This document shows, piece after piece, positions 31,736 through 42,174 of a stretch of DNA of 64,000 bases. Source of the stretch: Serratia fonticola (lineage in GTDB: Bacteria > Pseudomonadota > Gammaproteobacteria > Enterobacterales > Enterobacteriaceae); the NCBI RefSeq assembly GCF_001006005.1, contig NZ_CP011254.1:4030001-4094000 (forward strand). Reading direction: 5' to 3'. Numbering within the stretch: position 1 is the first letter of the stretch; every line of letters begins with the position of its first letter. The position numbers and the translations under genes were made by a program. The notes beneath the pieces are model-generated. The model was given only the letters and a program-made list of their open reading frames with translations. It was not told the origin of the DNA and made no database searches.

Positions 31736-32094
31736 TTTGCGCCTCGTTATCATCCAAATAGGCAATGAGCTTTAAAGCTGCTTTAAGCCCTTGGTTTAAA
31801 TTCCTTCGCCAAGGTTTGAGCCCTCGTTTGTTACTCTGCCAGTTTTTCTGGCGTTATAGAGCAACCTTGGCGATGTAAAGTCTACAACGTGGCGCGAAAG
31901 TTACAAGTGTGATGTGATAAAGCTCTAAAAAAAAACATGGAATTAGACATATCCTCTAACATATCGGGGTGCTAAACGAGACTTTTTTTCACCTGGAAGG
32001 TCGCGCCGAACCGCAGCCAACCTCGCTTTTCGCCTGATCTGCCTGCGATTGCCAGACCAAACGATAAAAGTGATGGGAAAAGTCCTAAATTTAC
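31736..32094 (-). promoter_or_regulatory. ompA promoter and long 5' leader
   Basis: Gene-free 359 bases. Near 31,800-31,880 the leader can fold: GCCAGAAAAACTGGC is a small hairpin, and CCAAGGTT near 31,870 can pair with AACCTTGG near 31,812. A long structured leader that stabilises the mRNA is known for ompA. No promoter boxes are assigned. Confidence 0.55.
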
Positions 32095-32601
32095 TTAATG
32101 ATACAAAGAAGAGTGAATTTTTAAGGTTGAACAGTGTCTGTCGGCAGCCACGATGTCACGTTGGGGTCGCATAATGAACCCATAGGCATTGCCCAATTCT
32201 GCCGCTCTACTTAACCTTAGACGATCCTCTTGTGTCAATTCAGGTAACCAGCCAAGCACCACACTGTAATTTCCTGTCAGTAAAGCCTTCTCCATGGCGT
32301 CTACGGTAGCCAGTGGACTGATCTGATTAAGCTGTACGACCTTATCAACCGGCAGGCTGGCCTGTTGCAGCCAGGTTTTGCTCAGTTTCTGCTGCGGGGT
32401 CAGCCACAGTAACCAACGTGATTGCCTGCCTAACTGTTGCAACAAAGGCACCAGCAACTGGGCTACGGCGGGTTGCCGCTCATTGTAAACAAGCTCACTG
32501 ATTAGGCCATTTTCGTTGCCCTCTTGCGCAGGGATCACCGCTTGCTTTGCCGGCATTGAGGATTGGCTAAAATGAGGTTGATAAAGTGATTGAGTACGCA
32601 T
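32095..32601 (-). CDS. sulA: SOS cell division inhibitor SulA
   Basis: LexA-controlled inhibitor that binds FtsZ and halts division after DNA damage; normally destroyed by Lon. The core [20 protein letters not shown] and the Lon-recognised tail LKIHSSLYH identify it. I choose ATG 32,601 (168 residues): GGGAG lies just upstream, and the longer frame would begin in or before the LexA box. Confidence 0.95.
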   Translation of the reverse strand: MRTQSLYQPHFSQSSMPAKQAVIPAQEGNENGLISELVYNERQPAVAQLLVPLLQQLGRQSRWLLWLTPQQKLSKTWLQQASLPVDKVVQLNQISPLATVDAMEKALLTGNYSVVLGWLPELTQEDRLRLSRAAELGNAYGFIMRPQRDIVAADRHCSTLKIHSSLYH

Positions 32602-32622
32602 GTCGTCTCCCGCCCGTAGTGT

Positions 32623-32642
32623 TACTGTATGTATATACAGTA
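32623..32642. promoter_or_regulatory. LexA operator of sulA
   Basis: TACTGTATGTATATACAGTA, a perfect 20-base palindromic match to the enterobacterial SOS box consensus (CTGT-N8-ACAG). It is 21 bases upstream of the chosen sulA start, where it would cover the promoter. Confidence 0.96.
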
Positions 32643-32833
32643 TAGCCATCGAAACAGAAGATCAACCCAAATTTTCGTAACGCTTCGCATAATTGAGATT
32701 ATTTATTGTACGTCTTGAATTTATGATTGGCACGACTAGGGATAATGCGTATTTTTTTTAATTAGTTGTTCCAGTTACGTTTATTCCAACCAAAACATGC
32801 CTAATGGCTATGGCTTCATATAAGGAGAGTTAA

Positions 32834-33490
32834 ATGAATGGAGGATCGTTAAGGAGGATCGAACAGGCAAAGTCCTGCTTTGCCGCCCTGGGAAATATTG
32901 CCATACGCTCGCAGTTTGGCGGCTATGGCCTGCTGGCGGACGGCACAATGTTTGCGGTCATTACCGAAGGTGAGCTGTATTTGCGTGCAACAGAAAGTCT
33001 GGAAACCGCGTTCCGTGAGCGTGGCATGGTGAATATGACCTATTTAAAGCGAGGGGTCCCCATGGTCATGCGCTATTACTGGGTGAATGAAGAGTTGTGG
33101 CGGCAGCGTCGCGAACTGTGTGCGCTTGCCTGGCAGGCTCTCTGTGAGACGCGTAAAGAGATTAAGGTGAAAAAAAGCTGCAATGGCAGATTGAAAGATT
33201 TACCGAATATTGATGCTTCATTAGAGCGCCAGCTGTGGCGAGCAGGCATATGCAATATTTATGATTTTCGCCTGTTGGGGGCCAGAGATAGCTATCTGAA
33301 GTTGCTGCAACAGCAAAAAAATCTGGGCATGAAAGTGCTGATGTCACTGGCGGGTGCCATGGCGGGTTACCACCATGCCGCCTTGCCGAATCTACAAAGG
33401 GAGGCGTTGACCGAATGGTTCGAAAACAACGCGCTCTTTCCCTCCTTTGAGGCACGGTCAGAAGACCGTGCCTGCGGCCCACATCTTTGA
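32834..33490 (+). CDS. sxy: competence regulator Sxy/TfoX
   Basis: Co-activator that with CRP turns on CRP-S (competence-type) promoters. The order is a TfoX N-terminal domain (about 10-110, RSQFGGYGLLADGTMFAVI) then a TfoX C-terminal helix-hairpin-helix-like domain (about 120-205, LKDLPNIDASLERQLWRAGI). 218 residues; divergent from sulA as in E. coli. A perfect ten-pair inverted repeat AGGCACGGTC/GACCGTGCCT lies inside its last codons (33,450-33,473). Confidence 0.93.
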   Translation: MNGGSLRRIEQAKSCFAALGNIAIRSQFGGYGLLADGTMFAVITEGELYLRATESLETAFRERGMVNMTYLKRGVPMVMRYYWVNEELWRQRRELCALAWQALCETRKEIKVKKSCNGRLKDLPNIDASLERQLWRAGICNIYDFRLLGARDSYLKLLQQQKNLGMKVLMSLAGAMAGYHHAALPNLQREALTEWFENNALFPSFEARSEDRACGPHL

Positions 33491-33494
33491 ACTA

Positions 33495-35630
33495 TCAACC
33501 GGCTTGAGTAATTTGTGTATTAAGTGCCGTCAGCTCTGGTAGCAATTCGAGCACCAGGCCAATTTGCTGCAACACCAGTTGTTCTTTGCTTTCCGGCTCC
33601 GGAACCAGCGCAGTAATACGCTCGGAGAGGGCTTCCAGTGCCTGCGTGATACGCTGACGATCATGAGCGTCGTGGTGTAATGCACCATCAACATAGCAAA
33701 CCGCATCGTTGAGCAAATCCAGCACGGCGGCACTTTCCAGGCGCTCACGGTGGGCACCCAGGGCAGAAATATAGCTCAGCAAGGTATGGTTAAGGCACAG
33801 CAGGCGAAATGCCGCTTCCTGAATGGTTTTATCGGCTTTAGGGTCGGCAGACATGTTAGAGATCACCGACGCCAATTCGGCATCGCTATTATGGGCATCG
33901 CGGCGGGCAATACGATAAGGCAGGCCGTTATCCTTGCCCTGATGGTATTGCACCAGAATGGCATCCAGATAGCGGCAGTCGGCATTCAGTGTCTTACGCA
34001 CCATGGCCGGTAACTGACGGAACTTCCAGTCTGGCCAGATAAAACTCACCGCTGCCCAGGCGATGGCACAACCCAGCAGGGTATCGTAGACGCGCGGGGC
34101 AGCCACTTCGAACCCTTCGCCCAGCAGGTTAAAGCATAGCAAGACCAACAGGGTGATAAACATCGTGGCGTGGGCATATTGCACGGTTCGGAAGGCGAAG
34201 AACAACACGCCCGAGATCACGATCAGAATCAACTGCCCTTCCAGCGAGGGCACAAAATACAGGATCGGCAGCCCGATCAAAATGCCAGCCAGAGTGCCGA
34301 TGATCCTTAACGCCAAGCGCCTGCGGGTGGCGTTGTAGTTGGGCTGGCAGACAAACAGGCTGGTCAGCAGGATCCAATAACCGTGCTGCATCCCGGTCAG
34401 TTGAATAAACGCATAGCCTACGCACAGCACCACAGACATACGGATGGCGTGGCGGAATAGGGCGGATTGTGGTGTCAGGTGGCGGCTGATACGCAGGCGA
34501 ATATCGCTCCAACCGGTGAGCCGGTCGTCTGACAGGTTGTTTTCCTCGGTTTGGCCACTCGCCAAGGATTGCTCAGACTCGATATTGGCCAACTGGGCGT
34601 CAATTGCCCGTAAATTCTTCAGCAGATGGGATAGCGCTCTGGTCAGTTCGCGATTTTCTGGGGTAATGGTAACCCGGGTCAGCGCCTCTTCCAGGCGTGA
34701 AAAAGCGGGCTCAAAACGCGGGCTATGCAGATATTTCTGCCGTAATAGTATCGACTGCGCCAGTTGCTGGCAGGCACGGGCCTGCTTGGCCAGCAGCCGC
34801 TGGAAGCGGAACAGAATATCGCTGTGGCGGAACTGTTGGCTTAGCGCCTGATACTGTACGTGAGAAGAACTGGCGCGCTCATGGATATCCTGAGCGACAA
34901 AATAGTAGTGCAGCGTTCTGCGGGTGCCGCGCTGGCCACGGTCGCCTTTCAAGCGGGTCAGCAGTGAAGCCTTGGTCAGGTTAAGCGTGGTGACCAGTGT
35001 GCTGTTAGCCATCGCCACGTCTACCCACGGCAGATCGGCGTCCGATTCGGCATCTGGATCGAACAGGTTGGCCTTGGCATCCAGGTAGTTGGCCAACTGT
35101 TCATAGCAGCGGGCCAGGTTTTCCTGTAGGGGCTTGATAGGGAATAGCAGATGGCCGATCAGCGTCAGCAAGTTGTACCAAACGGCACCGATAATCAGCA
35201 GGGTAGGTTGCTGGTACCAGGCGTCGTACATGGAGGTGCCAAGCATGGTGTAGACGGCGATCAGCAAGGCACCGAAGGCGATAGTGGCGTAACGCTGCCC
35301 TAATGCCCCCAACAGGATAAAACCGCAGGTTGAGGTCGTCAGCCCGAGGGCAAACAGCCAGGGGTAAGGAAACAGCAGTTCAATCGATGTCGAGGCCACG
35401 AAAAAGCAAACTAGCGTAATGAGCAGATTTCGCAATCTTCCTGCCAGCCGGTCGTCCAGATCCGCTAGCGCGGCGGCAACGACACCCAGCGTTAACGGAA
35501 TGGTCAGTTTAGGGACGCCCAACCACCACGGCACCGCAGAGGCCCCGGCCAGAGCGATAAAAATACGCAGGTTATAAAGCAGGTTACTGTTATAGGTATA
35601 ACGCCGAATTTTGGGTGCTAAAGAGAGCAC
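33495..35630 (-). CDS. yccS: inner-membrane YccS/FUSC-family protein
   Basis: Membrane protein with the FUSC/YccS arrangement: an N-terminal block of about six helices (residues 20-160), a cytoplasmic helical domain, then a second helix block (about 395-510) and a cytoplasmic tail. 711 residues. Relatives include aromatic-acid efflux components (AaeB), but the substrate is unknown. Next to yccF as in E. coli. Confidence 0.9.
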   Translation of the reverse strand: MLSLAPKIRRYTYNSNLLYNLRIFIALAGASAVPWWLGVPKLTIPLTLGVVAAALADLDDRLAGRLRNLLITLVCFFVASTSIELLFPYPWLFALGLTTSTCGFILLGALGQRYATIAFGALLIAVYTMLGTSMYDAWYQQPTLLIIGAVWYNLLTLIGHLLFPIKPLQENLARCYEQLANYLDAKANLFDPDAESDADLPWVDVAMANSTLVTTLNLTKASLLTRLKGDRGQRGTRRTLHYYFVAQDIHERASSSHVQYQALSQQFRHSDILFRFQRLLAKQARACQQLAQSILLRQKYLHSPRFEPAFSRLEEALTRVTITPENRELTRALSHLLKNLRAIDAQLANIESEQSLASGQTEENNLSDDRLTGWSDIRLRISRHLTPQSALFRHAIRMSVVLCVGYAFIQLTGMQHGYWILLTSLFVCQPNYNATRRRLALRIIGTLAGILIGLPILYFVPSLEGQLILIVISGVLFFAFRTVQYAHATMFITLLVLLCFNLLGEGFEVAAPRVYDTLLGCAIAWAAVSFIWPDWKFRQLPAMVRKTLNADCRYLDAILVQYHQGKDNGLPYRIARRDAHNSDAELASVISNMSADPKADKTIQEAAFRLLCLNHTLLSYISALGAHRERLESAAVLDLLNDAVCYVDGALHHDAHDRQRITQALEALSERITALVPEPESKEQLVLQQIGLVLELLPELTALNTQITQAG

Positions 35631-35664
35631 GACAAGCTCCTAAATGGGAGAAAAGTTAACGCGA

Positions 35665-36108
35665 TTAAAAGCGGCGGCGGGCGTTCTCGATCCGCGCCTG
35701 TTGGGCCACCTCAACCGGAACGACGCGGCGGCCTACCGGCCACAGGGCGATAGCGGCTATCTTGAAATTGGCGATGCCTACCGGAATACCAATAATGGTG
35801 ATGCACTGGGCGATACCCGCAATAATGTGTGACAGGCACAGCCACCAGCCGAACAGGACCAGCCAGACGATATTCAGCAAAGAACCGCCAGCAGCCAGCA
35901 GGGCATTACTTTTTTCTGGGTATAATTCATCGACATGGATCGCTTCGTTGCCAAATGGCAGCAAGGAGATTTTGGTAATTTCCCAGCAGGAGCGGGTTAA
36001 TGGCAGGGTGAAAATCAACACGACGCTGAAGAAGGTGGCAATCAGCCAGCCAAGCGTGGTGAAAAAACCACCCAAAACGAAATTAAGAACGTTCAATACA
36101 GTACGCAT
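35665..36108 (-). CDS. yccF: inner-membrane protein YccF
   Basis: Small membrane protein with two YccF domains (PRSCW-type LPLTRSCWEITK and repeated GIPVGIANFKIAAIALWPVG). I start at MRTVLNVLNFVLGGF, the conserved first Met, giving 147 residues. Function unknown. Read with yccS, 34 bases apart. Confidence 0.9.
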   Translation of the reverse strand: MRTVLNVLNFVLGGFFTTLGWLIATFFSVVLIFTLPLTRSCWEITKISLLPFGNEAIHVDELYPEKSNALLAAGGSLLNIVWLVLFGWWLCLSHIIAGIAQCITIIGIPVGIANFKIAAIALWPVGRRVVPVEVAQQARIENARRRF

Positions 36109-36243
36109 AGTCGTCATTCTGCTCTAATGATGGCCAAAGGCACGGGGGAAGTATTCATCAGCATAACGCAAAAACTATTCTACCCTTTTTTTAACGCTAG
36201 AGTGCCATTGCTTAACGCGGGTAAACTGATAGCAATTCTACTC

Positions 36244-36282
36244 TATGGATTTCAAGCCGCAGCTTGAAAGACGACGGGTATA
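36244..36282. repeat. dispersed inverted repeat, short copy
   Basis: TATGGATTTCAAG-CCG-CAGCTTGAAAGACGACGGGTATA carries the outer arms of the element at 14,066-14,193 in the opposite orientation and without its internal palindrome. It lies 27 bases upstream of helD. Confidence 0.8.
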
Positions 36283-36308
36283 TCTCAACTTGATTATGGC
36301 GTGGGCAT

Positions 36309-38363
36309 ATGGAACTTAAAGCGACATCGCTGGGCAAGCACCTGGCACAGCACCCTTACAACCGCGTACGGTTGTTGCATGCTGGCGTTGAGGTGAGCGG
36401 CGAGAAGCATGAATACTTGATCCCTTTCAACCAGTTGATCCAGGTGCGTTGTAAACGCGGGATCGTCTGGGGGGAGCTCGAGTTCGAACTGCCGGATGAA
36501 AAGGTTGTGCGCCTACACGGTACCGAATGGCAGGAAACCCAACGCTTTTACCACTACTTGCAGCAGTCTTGGCAGCAGTGGAGTAGCGAGATGAGTGAAG
36601 TGAGCGCCGAGGTATTGCAACAGCAGGTCGATCATATCCGCCAAATTGAGCAACAGGACAAGTGGTTCAAGCGTGCCGAATTGAGCAACTTGCAGCAGCA
36701 GATCCGCCAATCGTTTGGCGCATTGCCAATGCCGGTGGCGCGGCTGGAAGAGTTTGAAAACTGCCGTGAAAGTTATCACTTGTGCCAGCAGTGGCTCAAG
36801 TCTGGCCTACGCAGCGTGGCGCAACGCAATCAACTGTGGTGCGACCGGATGCTGGAAACCCACCAGGATTTCTTCCAGACCGTTGAAACGTCACCGTTGA
36901 ATGAATCGCAAAGCCGGGCCGTGGTGAATGGCGAGGATACCGTGCTGGTGCTCGCAGGAGCCGGTAGTGGCAAGACCTCGGTGCTGGTGGCGCGGGCGGG
37001 TTGGCTGCTACTGCGTCAAGAGGCCGAGCCTGAGCAGATCCTGTTGTTGGCATTTGGGCGCAAAGCCGCCGAAGAGATGAACGAACGCATCCAGGAACGT
37101 TTGGGCAGCGTGGCGATACAGGCGAAAACGTTCCATGCGCTGGCACTGCAGATTATCCAGCAGGGTAGCCGCAAAGCGCCTGCGATCAGCAAGTTGGAAA
37201 CCGACAGTAAAGCGCGCCGGACGTTGCTGATCACCCACTGGCAGCAACAGTGCAGCGAGAAAAAAGCGCAGGCCAAAGGCTGGCGACAATGGTTAACGGA
37301 AGAGCTGGAGTGGGAATTGCCCGAGGGCGATTTCTGGCATGACAAGCGTCTGGCAGAGCGTTTGAGTGGGCGCCTGGAGCGCTGGCTTGGCTTGATGCGC
37401 ACCCACGGAGGTAGCCAGGCCGAAATGATAGAGCAGGCTGACGAAGAGATCCGCGATCTGTTCAGCAAACGCATTCGCCTGATGGCACCGTTGCTGAAAG
37501 CGTGGAAAACCGCGCTGAAGGATGAGGGAGCGGTCGACTTTGCCGGGCTGATCCATCAAGCCGTCAATCTGTTGGAAAAAGGGCGCTTTATCAGCCCGTG
37601 GAAACATATTCTGGTGGACGAGTTCCAGGATATCTCACCGCAGCGTGCGCAGCTGCTGGCGGCGCTGCGTAAGCAAAACAAGCAGACCAGCCTGTTTGCG
37701 GTCGGCGATGATTGGCAGGCGATTTACCGTTTCAGCGGGGCAGAGCTGTCGCTGACCACCGCCTTTGCCGAGAACTTTGGCGTAGGCGATCAGTGTGCGC
37801 TGGATACCACCTACCGCTTTAACGATCGGATTGGTGAAGTGGCCAACGGCTTTATACAGCAGAACCCGCACCAGTTGAAAAAGCCGCTCAATAGCCTGAC
37901 CAAGGGCAACAAGAAGTCGGTGGTTATCCTGCCACAGGAGCAGTTGGAAGCGTTGCTGGACAAGCTAAGTGGCTATGCGAAGCCGCAAGAACGGATCTTG
38001 GTGCTGGCGCGCTACCACCATCTCAAGCCAGAGGTATTGCAAAAGGCGGCAACGCGTTGGCCGAAGCTGAATATCGAGTTTATGACCATTCATGCCAGCA
38101 AAGGCCAACAGGCCGACTACGTGATCATTGCCGGGCTGTATGAAGGCAAGGATGGATTCCCGGCGGAGGTCCGTGAATCCGTGCTTGAAGAGGTATTATT
38201 GCCTCAGCCAGAGGATTTCCCGGATGCGGAGGAGCGGCGTTTGCTCTATGTCGCCCTCACGCGGGCCAGACATCAGGTTTGGTTATTACAAGATCGCGAA
38301 CGCCCGTCGGTATTTATCGAGCAGTTGCAAGATATTGGCGTGCCGTCGCAAAGAAAGCCGTAA
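36309..38363 (+). CDS. helD: DNA helicase IV
   Basis: SF1 3'-5' DNA helicase of the UvrD/Rep superfamily. An N-terminal helical domain (about 1-195) is followed by Walker A GAGSGKTSVLVARAG, motif II LVDEFQDISPQ, motif III VGDDWQAIYRFSGAE, motif V FMTIHASKGQQADYVII and motif VI LLYVALTRARHQVWLL. 684 residues, family length. Confidence 0.96.
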   Translation: MELKATSLGKHLAQHPYNRVRLLHAGVEVSGEKHEYLIPFNQLIQVRCKRGIVWGELEFELPDEKVVRLHGTEWQETQRFYHYLQQSWQQWSSEMSEVSAEVLQQQVDHIRQIEQQDKWFKRAELSNLQQQIRQSFGALPMPVARLEEFENCRESYHLCQQWLKSGLRSVAQRNQLWCDRMLETHQDFFQTVETSPLNESQSRAVVNGEDTVLVLAGAGSGKTSVLVARAGWLLLRQEAEPEQILLLAFGRKAAEEMNERIQERLGSVAIQAKTFHALALQIIQQGSRKAPAISKLETDSKARRTLLITHWQQQCSEKKAQAKGWRQWLTEELEWELPEGDFWHDKRLAERLSGRLERWLGLMRTHGGSQAEMIEQADEEIRDLFSKRIRLMAPLLKAWKTALKDEGAVDFAGLIHQAVNLLEKGRFISPWKHILVDEFQDISPQRAQLLAALRKQNKQTSLFAVGDDWQAIYRFSGAELSLTTAFAENFGVGDQCALDTTYRFNDRIGEVANGFIQQNPHQLKKPLNSLTKGNKKSVVILPQEQLEALLDKLSGYAKPQERILVLARYHHLKPEVLQKAATRWPKLNIEFMTIHASKGQQADYVIIAGLYEGKDGFPAEVRESVLEEVLLPQPEDFPDAEERRLLYVALTRARHQVWLLQDRERPSVFIEQLQDIGVPSQRKP

Positions 38364-38512
38364 ACCACAGGCCTGAGACTGCTGACAAATCATCACCGTG
38401 CTCCCAACGTAGGGGGCCATGCAGCCCCCGCTGGATAATCAATGGGTTAGCAGATGCTGGTGTAGATGGATTCCGACCAATTCAGCAATATTGCCACTTT
38501 GTCATCAATCTG

Positions 38513-38535
38513 AGGCCTGGTATTCCACCAGGCCT
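38513..38535 (-). terminator. mgsA terminator hairpin
   Basis: Nine-pair stem AGGCCTGGT/ACCAGGCCT with loop ATTCC, six bases past the mgsA stop on the minus strand. T-tract weak. Confidence 0.55.
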
Positions 38536-38541
38536 TGGGCA

Positions 38542-39000
38542 TTATTTCAGGCGTTCGGCGAGGTACTTTTCGTAATCAGGAATGGCGATCACCACTTCGC
38601 TCTTGAACAGCGAAGAGTCGATCAGGAAATCGGCGGTGGAGCGGTTAGTCGCCACCGGGATGTTCCAGACCGTGGCCAGGCGCAGCAAGGCTTTGACATC
38701 CGGGTCGTGGGGGACGGCGTTTAGCGGATCCCAGAAGAAGATCAGCATATCGATCTTGCCTTCGGATATCAGTGCACCGACTTGCTGATCGCCGCCCATC
38801 GGGCCACTCAGCATGCTCTGCACCGGGATACCGCTGGCCCGCTGGATCAAATTGCCAGTAGTGCCCGTGGCATACAGCTGATGCTGGGCAAGTATTTCCT
38901 TATTGTCTTCAACCCATTTCAGCAAGGCCTGCTTGCGATGGTCGTGAGCAACGAGCGCAATATGCTTGCGCGCTGCGATGGTGCGGGTGGTTTGTTCCAT
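38542..39000 (-). CDS. mgsA: methylglyoxal synthase
   Basis: Converts dihydroxyacetone phosphate to methylglyoxal and phosphate, bypassing glycolysis when sugar phosphates accumulate. The 152 residues equal E. coli MgsA when the start METT-type [20 protein letters not shown] is used. Conserved segments: [23 protein letters not shown] and [18 protein letters not shown], which hold the catalytic Asp and His. The longer frame upstream is rejected. Confidence 0.96.
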   Translation of the reverse strand: MEQTTRTIAARKHIALVAHDHRKQALLKWVEDNKEILAQHQLYATGTTGNLIQRASGIPVQSMLSGPMGGDQQVGALISEGKIDMLIFFWDPLNAVPHDPDVKALLRLATVWNIPVATNRSTADFLIDSSLFKSEVVIAIPDYEKYLAERLK

Positions 39001-39226
39001 GTCGCTATCCTTGGAAAATCGAATGATTCGCCACAGATTACTGAAACTGTATTTCACTGCCTAGTGCTAACGCGGGAAATTGCGAACAAAACACACCTTT
39101 ATGGCATAAAGGCGTGGTTGGCTGCAGTTACGGTTGCGAGATTGGCCGGCCCAGGCGATAAACCGCTTTTGCGTCTCGGGATCAGCTTGCTGGACCCCGT
39201 ACATTTCTCGGCAATGTTGTCACCGT

Positions 39227-39760
39227 TCAGGGGGTAACCGCTGCGATCACGCTGGCACGCAGATGCGCTAATGCCGGAACGGAGGCCTTGCGATTTTGAG
39301 CGTTATAATCAGCAACGATCTTTTCCAGGTCATTCTCATTGGATGAGGTTGTTAGCGGTAATACATCTTGTTTGATCGCCAACGGTTTACCATGGTTGCC
39401 CAGAATTTTATAATTCGGTGCTTTATCAAACCGCTGGGCATCCTGCTCATTTTCGAGACGCGGTAGCTCGATGGTGACAGCGCTGACGTTTTGACTGTTG
39501 AACACCACAATCTGCGCGGATGAAGTGTAAAGCACCTGAGAGCGCGGCTCTTTACGTACGGATTTGGTGACTTTGAACAACAGCTGATGCTGCCCGCCAT
39601 TTAATTCCAGACTATCGGCCCCTTTTAACAACGAGCCCGTCATTTGCTTGCCGTCGACCATCATCAGTTCGATGTCCGGGGAAAGCTTCAGGGTCGTAGC
39701 TGCGGCCGAAACGCTTAGCGATATTCCAAGCAGCCCCGCAACCACCAGACCAAATTTCAT
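39227..39760 (-). CDS. yccT: periplasmic DUF2057 protein YccT (CsgI-like)
   Basis: Secreted protein of the YccT/DUF2057 family; the E. coli member (CsgI) inhibits curli assembly. The signal peptide is MKFGLVVAGLLGISLSVSAAA, cut before TTLKL. 177 residues from this Met. No curli genes are in the window, so the role here is uncertain. Confidence 0.88.
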   Translation of the reverse strand: MKFGLVVAGLLGISLSVSAAATTLKLSPDIELMMVDGKQMTGSLLKGADSLELNGGQHQLLFKVTKSVRKEPRSQVLYTSSAQIVVFNSQNVSAVTIELPRLENEQDAQRFDKAPNYKILGNHGKPLAIKQDVLPLTTSSNENDLEKIVADYNAQNRKASVPALAHLRASVIAAVTP

Positions 39761-39999
39761 TGTTACTTCCTTTTCGTGGAACAGGATGACTAGTGTTGGA
39801 TACGCCACTAGTTATGTCAAATCTTTTCAGAATGCCGTTTAATTTACATTTACACACATTTTGATGGTATTTGAAACATAACATTGGGTCAAACCAGCCT
39901 GCGAGCAGTATAGACGCAGACTGATAACAAATTTTAACTGATGTTGGCGTTTCGGTTACACTGATGAAGTGCTTTTTGGTAAAAAATCAGGAGCGAAAA

Positions 40000-40413
40000 A
40001 TGCAAGACCTAGCAATTGCAGAGGTACTCAAGCAGGTCAAAACCATTGCGCTGGTGGGCGCCAGTGATAAACCGGCTCGAGCCAGCTATGGCGTAATGGT
40101 TTATTTATTGGCGCAAGGCTATCAGGTCATTCCGGTGAGCCCGAAGCTGGCCGGGCAGACGCTGCTTGGGCAGGTGGTTTATGCCACATTGGAGGACATT
40201 CCTCATCCTGTCGATATGGTGGACGTGTTTCGTAACTCGGAGGCGGCGTATGGGGTAGCACAGGAGGCTATTGCGATAGGTGCCAAGGTGCTGTGGTTAC
40301 AAATCGGGGTGATCAACGAACAGGCGGAAACATTGGCCAAACAGGCCGGGTTAACGGTGATTATGGATCGTTGCCCGAAGATTGAAATCCCGCGCCTGGG
40401 ATTGGCACGCTGA
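40000..40413 (+). CDS. yccU: CoA-binding domain protein YccU
   Basis: Small Rossmann-fold protein of the CoA_binding_2 family. [20 protein letters not shown] is the nucleotide loop and [20 protein letters not shown] follows. 137 residues from [14 protein letters not shown]. Function not established. Confidence 0.9.
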   Translation: MQDLAIAEVLKQVKTIALVGASDKPARASYGVMVYLLAQGYQVIPVSPKLAGQTLLGQVVYATLEDIPHPVDMVDVFRNSEAAYGVAQEAIAIGAKVLWLQIGVINEQAETLAKQAGLTVIMDRCPKIEIPRLGLAR

Positions 40414-40421
40414 TTGTGTGA

Positions 40422-40447
40422 AAACGCCAGGGTTGGCCCTGGCGTTT
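40422..40447 (+). terminator. yccU terminator
   Basis: Stem AAACGCCAGGG / CCCTGGCGTTT 9 bases after the yccU stop. It can act in both directions. Confidence 0.75.
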
Positions 40448-40511
40448 GAGACTGCTGATAGACTTCAACCAGTGACGCTACGTAGAGGCGCTGGTTTCTC
40501 AGGCTTGACGT

Positions 40512-40829
40512 TTAGTTACGCAGCCGGGGGGCCTGCAACTGGTTGCGAATGGATTCTGCCAGCTCATCCAGAGAAGGCTGTTCAGGGTGTGCATCCTGTG
40601 CTTCCCCCGCCAACTGCGCTTCGGCCAGATAAGTGTGAACCGGCTGGCCTTCATCGTCCTCCATCACCACGTGATACCACGGGGCTAGGCGCAACTCGTC
40701 GTTGGCTGCAATCTCGTCTGCTTTTGGGTGCTCCAGAGAGTATTCTGGATCGACATCAATCACCACCCCCAAATACCCCAGCAGCCGGTGACGAACCTGC
40801 TGACCGATACCGAATTTGCTGGCTATCAT
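40512..40829 (-). CDS. hspQ: heat-shock protein HspQ
   Basis: Hemimethylated-DNA-binding (YccV) family; HspQ is a specificity factor and substrate of Lon. The 105 residues match E. coli from [20 protein letters not shown]. The core motif [20 protein letters not shown] is intact. Confidence 0.93.
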   Translation of the reverse strand: MIASKFGIGQQVRHRLLGYLGVVIDVDPEYSLEHPKADEIAANDELRLAPWYHVVMEDDEGQPVHTYLAEAQLAGEAQDAHPEQPSLDELAESIRNQLQAPRLRN

Positions 40830-40890
40830 ATGACCTCCTGAGAAACAGTGCATTGAACTCTATATGAGGACAAAAACAGCGCATTTCAAG

Positions 40891-42081
40891 TTACATCACC
40901 CGGCACGCAAACCCTTTCAGATACAAGCCTTCAGGATAAGTCGCAATCACCGGGTGATCGGCAGCCTGTCGGAACTGCTCTACAAATTGTACATCACGCC
41001 CGGCATCTACGGCAGCATCGGCCAAAATTTTCTGGAACAGATCGGTCGGCATCAGGCCAGAGCAGGAGAAGCTGAGCAGAATGCCGCCCGGGTTCAGCAA
41101 CTGGAAGGCTAACATATTGATGTCTTTATAACCGCGACAGGCGCTGGCCAACTGATTTTTGTTTTCGACAAACTTCGGTGGATCCATGATGATCAGGTCG
41201 AATTTCTCACCCTGCGTGCGGTAGTTGCGCAGCAGTTGGAATACGTCATCACGTACAAACTCGGCCTTGCTCAAATCCAACTGGTTCAGTTCGACGTTCT
41301 GCTTGGCGATATCCAGCGCGGCCTGCGATGTATCTACGCTAATGACCTGCTCACACCCGCCCATCAAGGCAGACACCGCGAAAGCGCCGGTGTACGAGAA
41401 GCAGTTGAGCACGCGTCGGCCTGCGGAATAGTTACGCGCAGCCAGGCGGCTATCACGCTGATCGAGATAAAAACCGGTCTTGTGGCCTTGTTGAATGTCC
41501 ACCAGCAGTTTCATACCATGCTCGGTGATCGGCAGCAGGGCAGGAGGAAGATCGCCCAGCACCGGGCCTTGGGTGAGCGGCAAGCCCTCTTTTTTACGTA
41601 CGGCAACGTCTGAACGATCGTAGATCGCGCAGTCTGGATAGCAGTGCTGGAGAGCAGAAAGCAGCGGGGCGCGCTGATATTCGGCACCGGCGGACAGTAA
41701 CTGTAAAACCAGGAAGTTCTGGAAGCGATCGATGGTGATCCCCGGCATACCGTCAGATTCACCGGCGATCAGGCGATAACCGTCCAGCCCGTCACGCTTT
41801 GCGACCCAATCACGCCAGCTCTGTGCCTGTTGCAAGCGATTGATAAAGAATGCGATATCAATATCTTCGTCCTGCTTGAAGGTCCAGACGCGTGCGCGAA
41901 TTTGCGATTCTGGTGAATAGGCACCGCGTGCCAGCCATTTGCCCTGGCTGTCATGGATATCGATGGTTTCGCCGGACTGGGCTTTACCCTCGACACGGAG
42001 AACAGCGCCAGAGAAAATCCACGGGTGGCGACGGAGTAAGGACTTTTCACGTCCTTTGGCAAGGATCAAGCGTGCGGTCAT
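40891..42081 (-). CDS. rlmI: 23S rRNA m5C1962 methyltransferase
   Basis: SAM-dependent RNA methyltransferase with an N-terminal PUA domain ([20 protein letters not shown]) and a Rossmann core: [15 protein letters not shown] (SAM loop), [12 protein letters not shown] and catalytic Cys in [10 protein letters not shown]. 396 residues from ATG 42,081, the E. coli length; the frame continues upstream to 42,249 but would overlap acyP. Confidence 0.95.
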   Translation of the reverse strand: MTARLILAKGREKSLLRRHPWIFSGAVLRVEGKAQSGETIDIHDSQGKWLARGAYSPESQIRARVWTFKQDEDIDIAFFINRLQQAQSWRDWVAKRDGLDGYRLIAGESDGMPGITIDRFQNFLVLQLLSAGAEYQRAPLLSALQHCYPDCAIYDRSDVAVRKKEGLPLTQGPVLGDLPPALLPITEHGMKLLVDIQQGHKTGFYLDQRDSRLAARNYSAGRRVLNCFSYTGAFAVSALMGGCEQVISVDTSQAALDIAKQNVELNQLDLSKAEFVRDDVFQLLRNYRTQGEKFDLIIMDPPKFVENKNQLASACRGYKDINMLAFQLLNPGGILLSFSCSGLMPTDLFQKILADAAVDAGRDVQFVEQFRQAADHPVIATYPEGLYLKGFACRVM

Positions 42082-42174
42082 AATTAAGTATGCTGCCAGA
42101 TAGAGAAAAAAGAGTGACACACTCTGGGCATCAGCGCAGAGAATGCCTGTAATGAAATCGATCAGGAGCCGATT

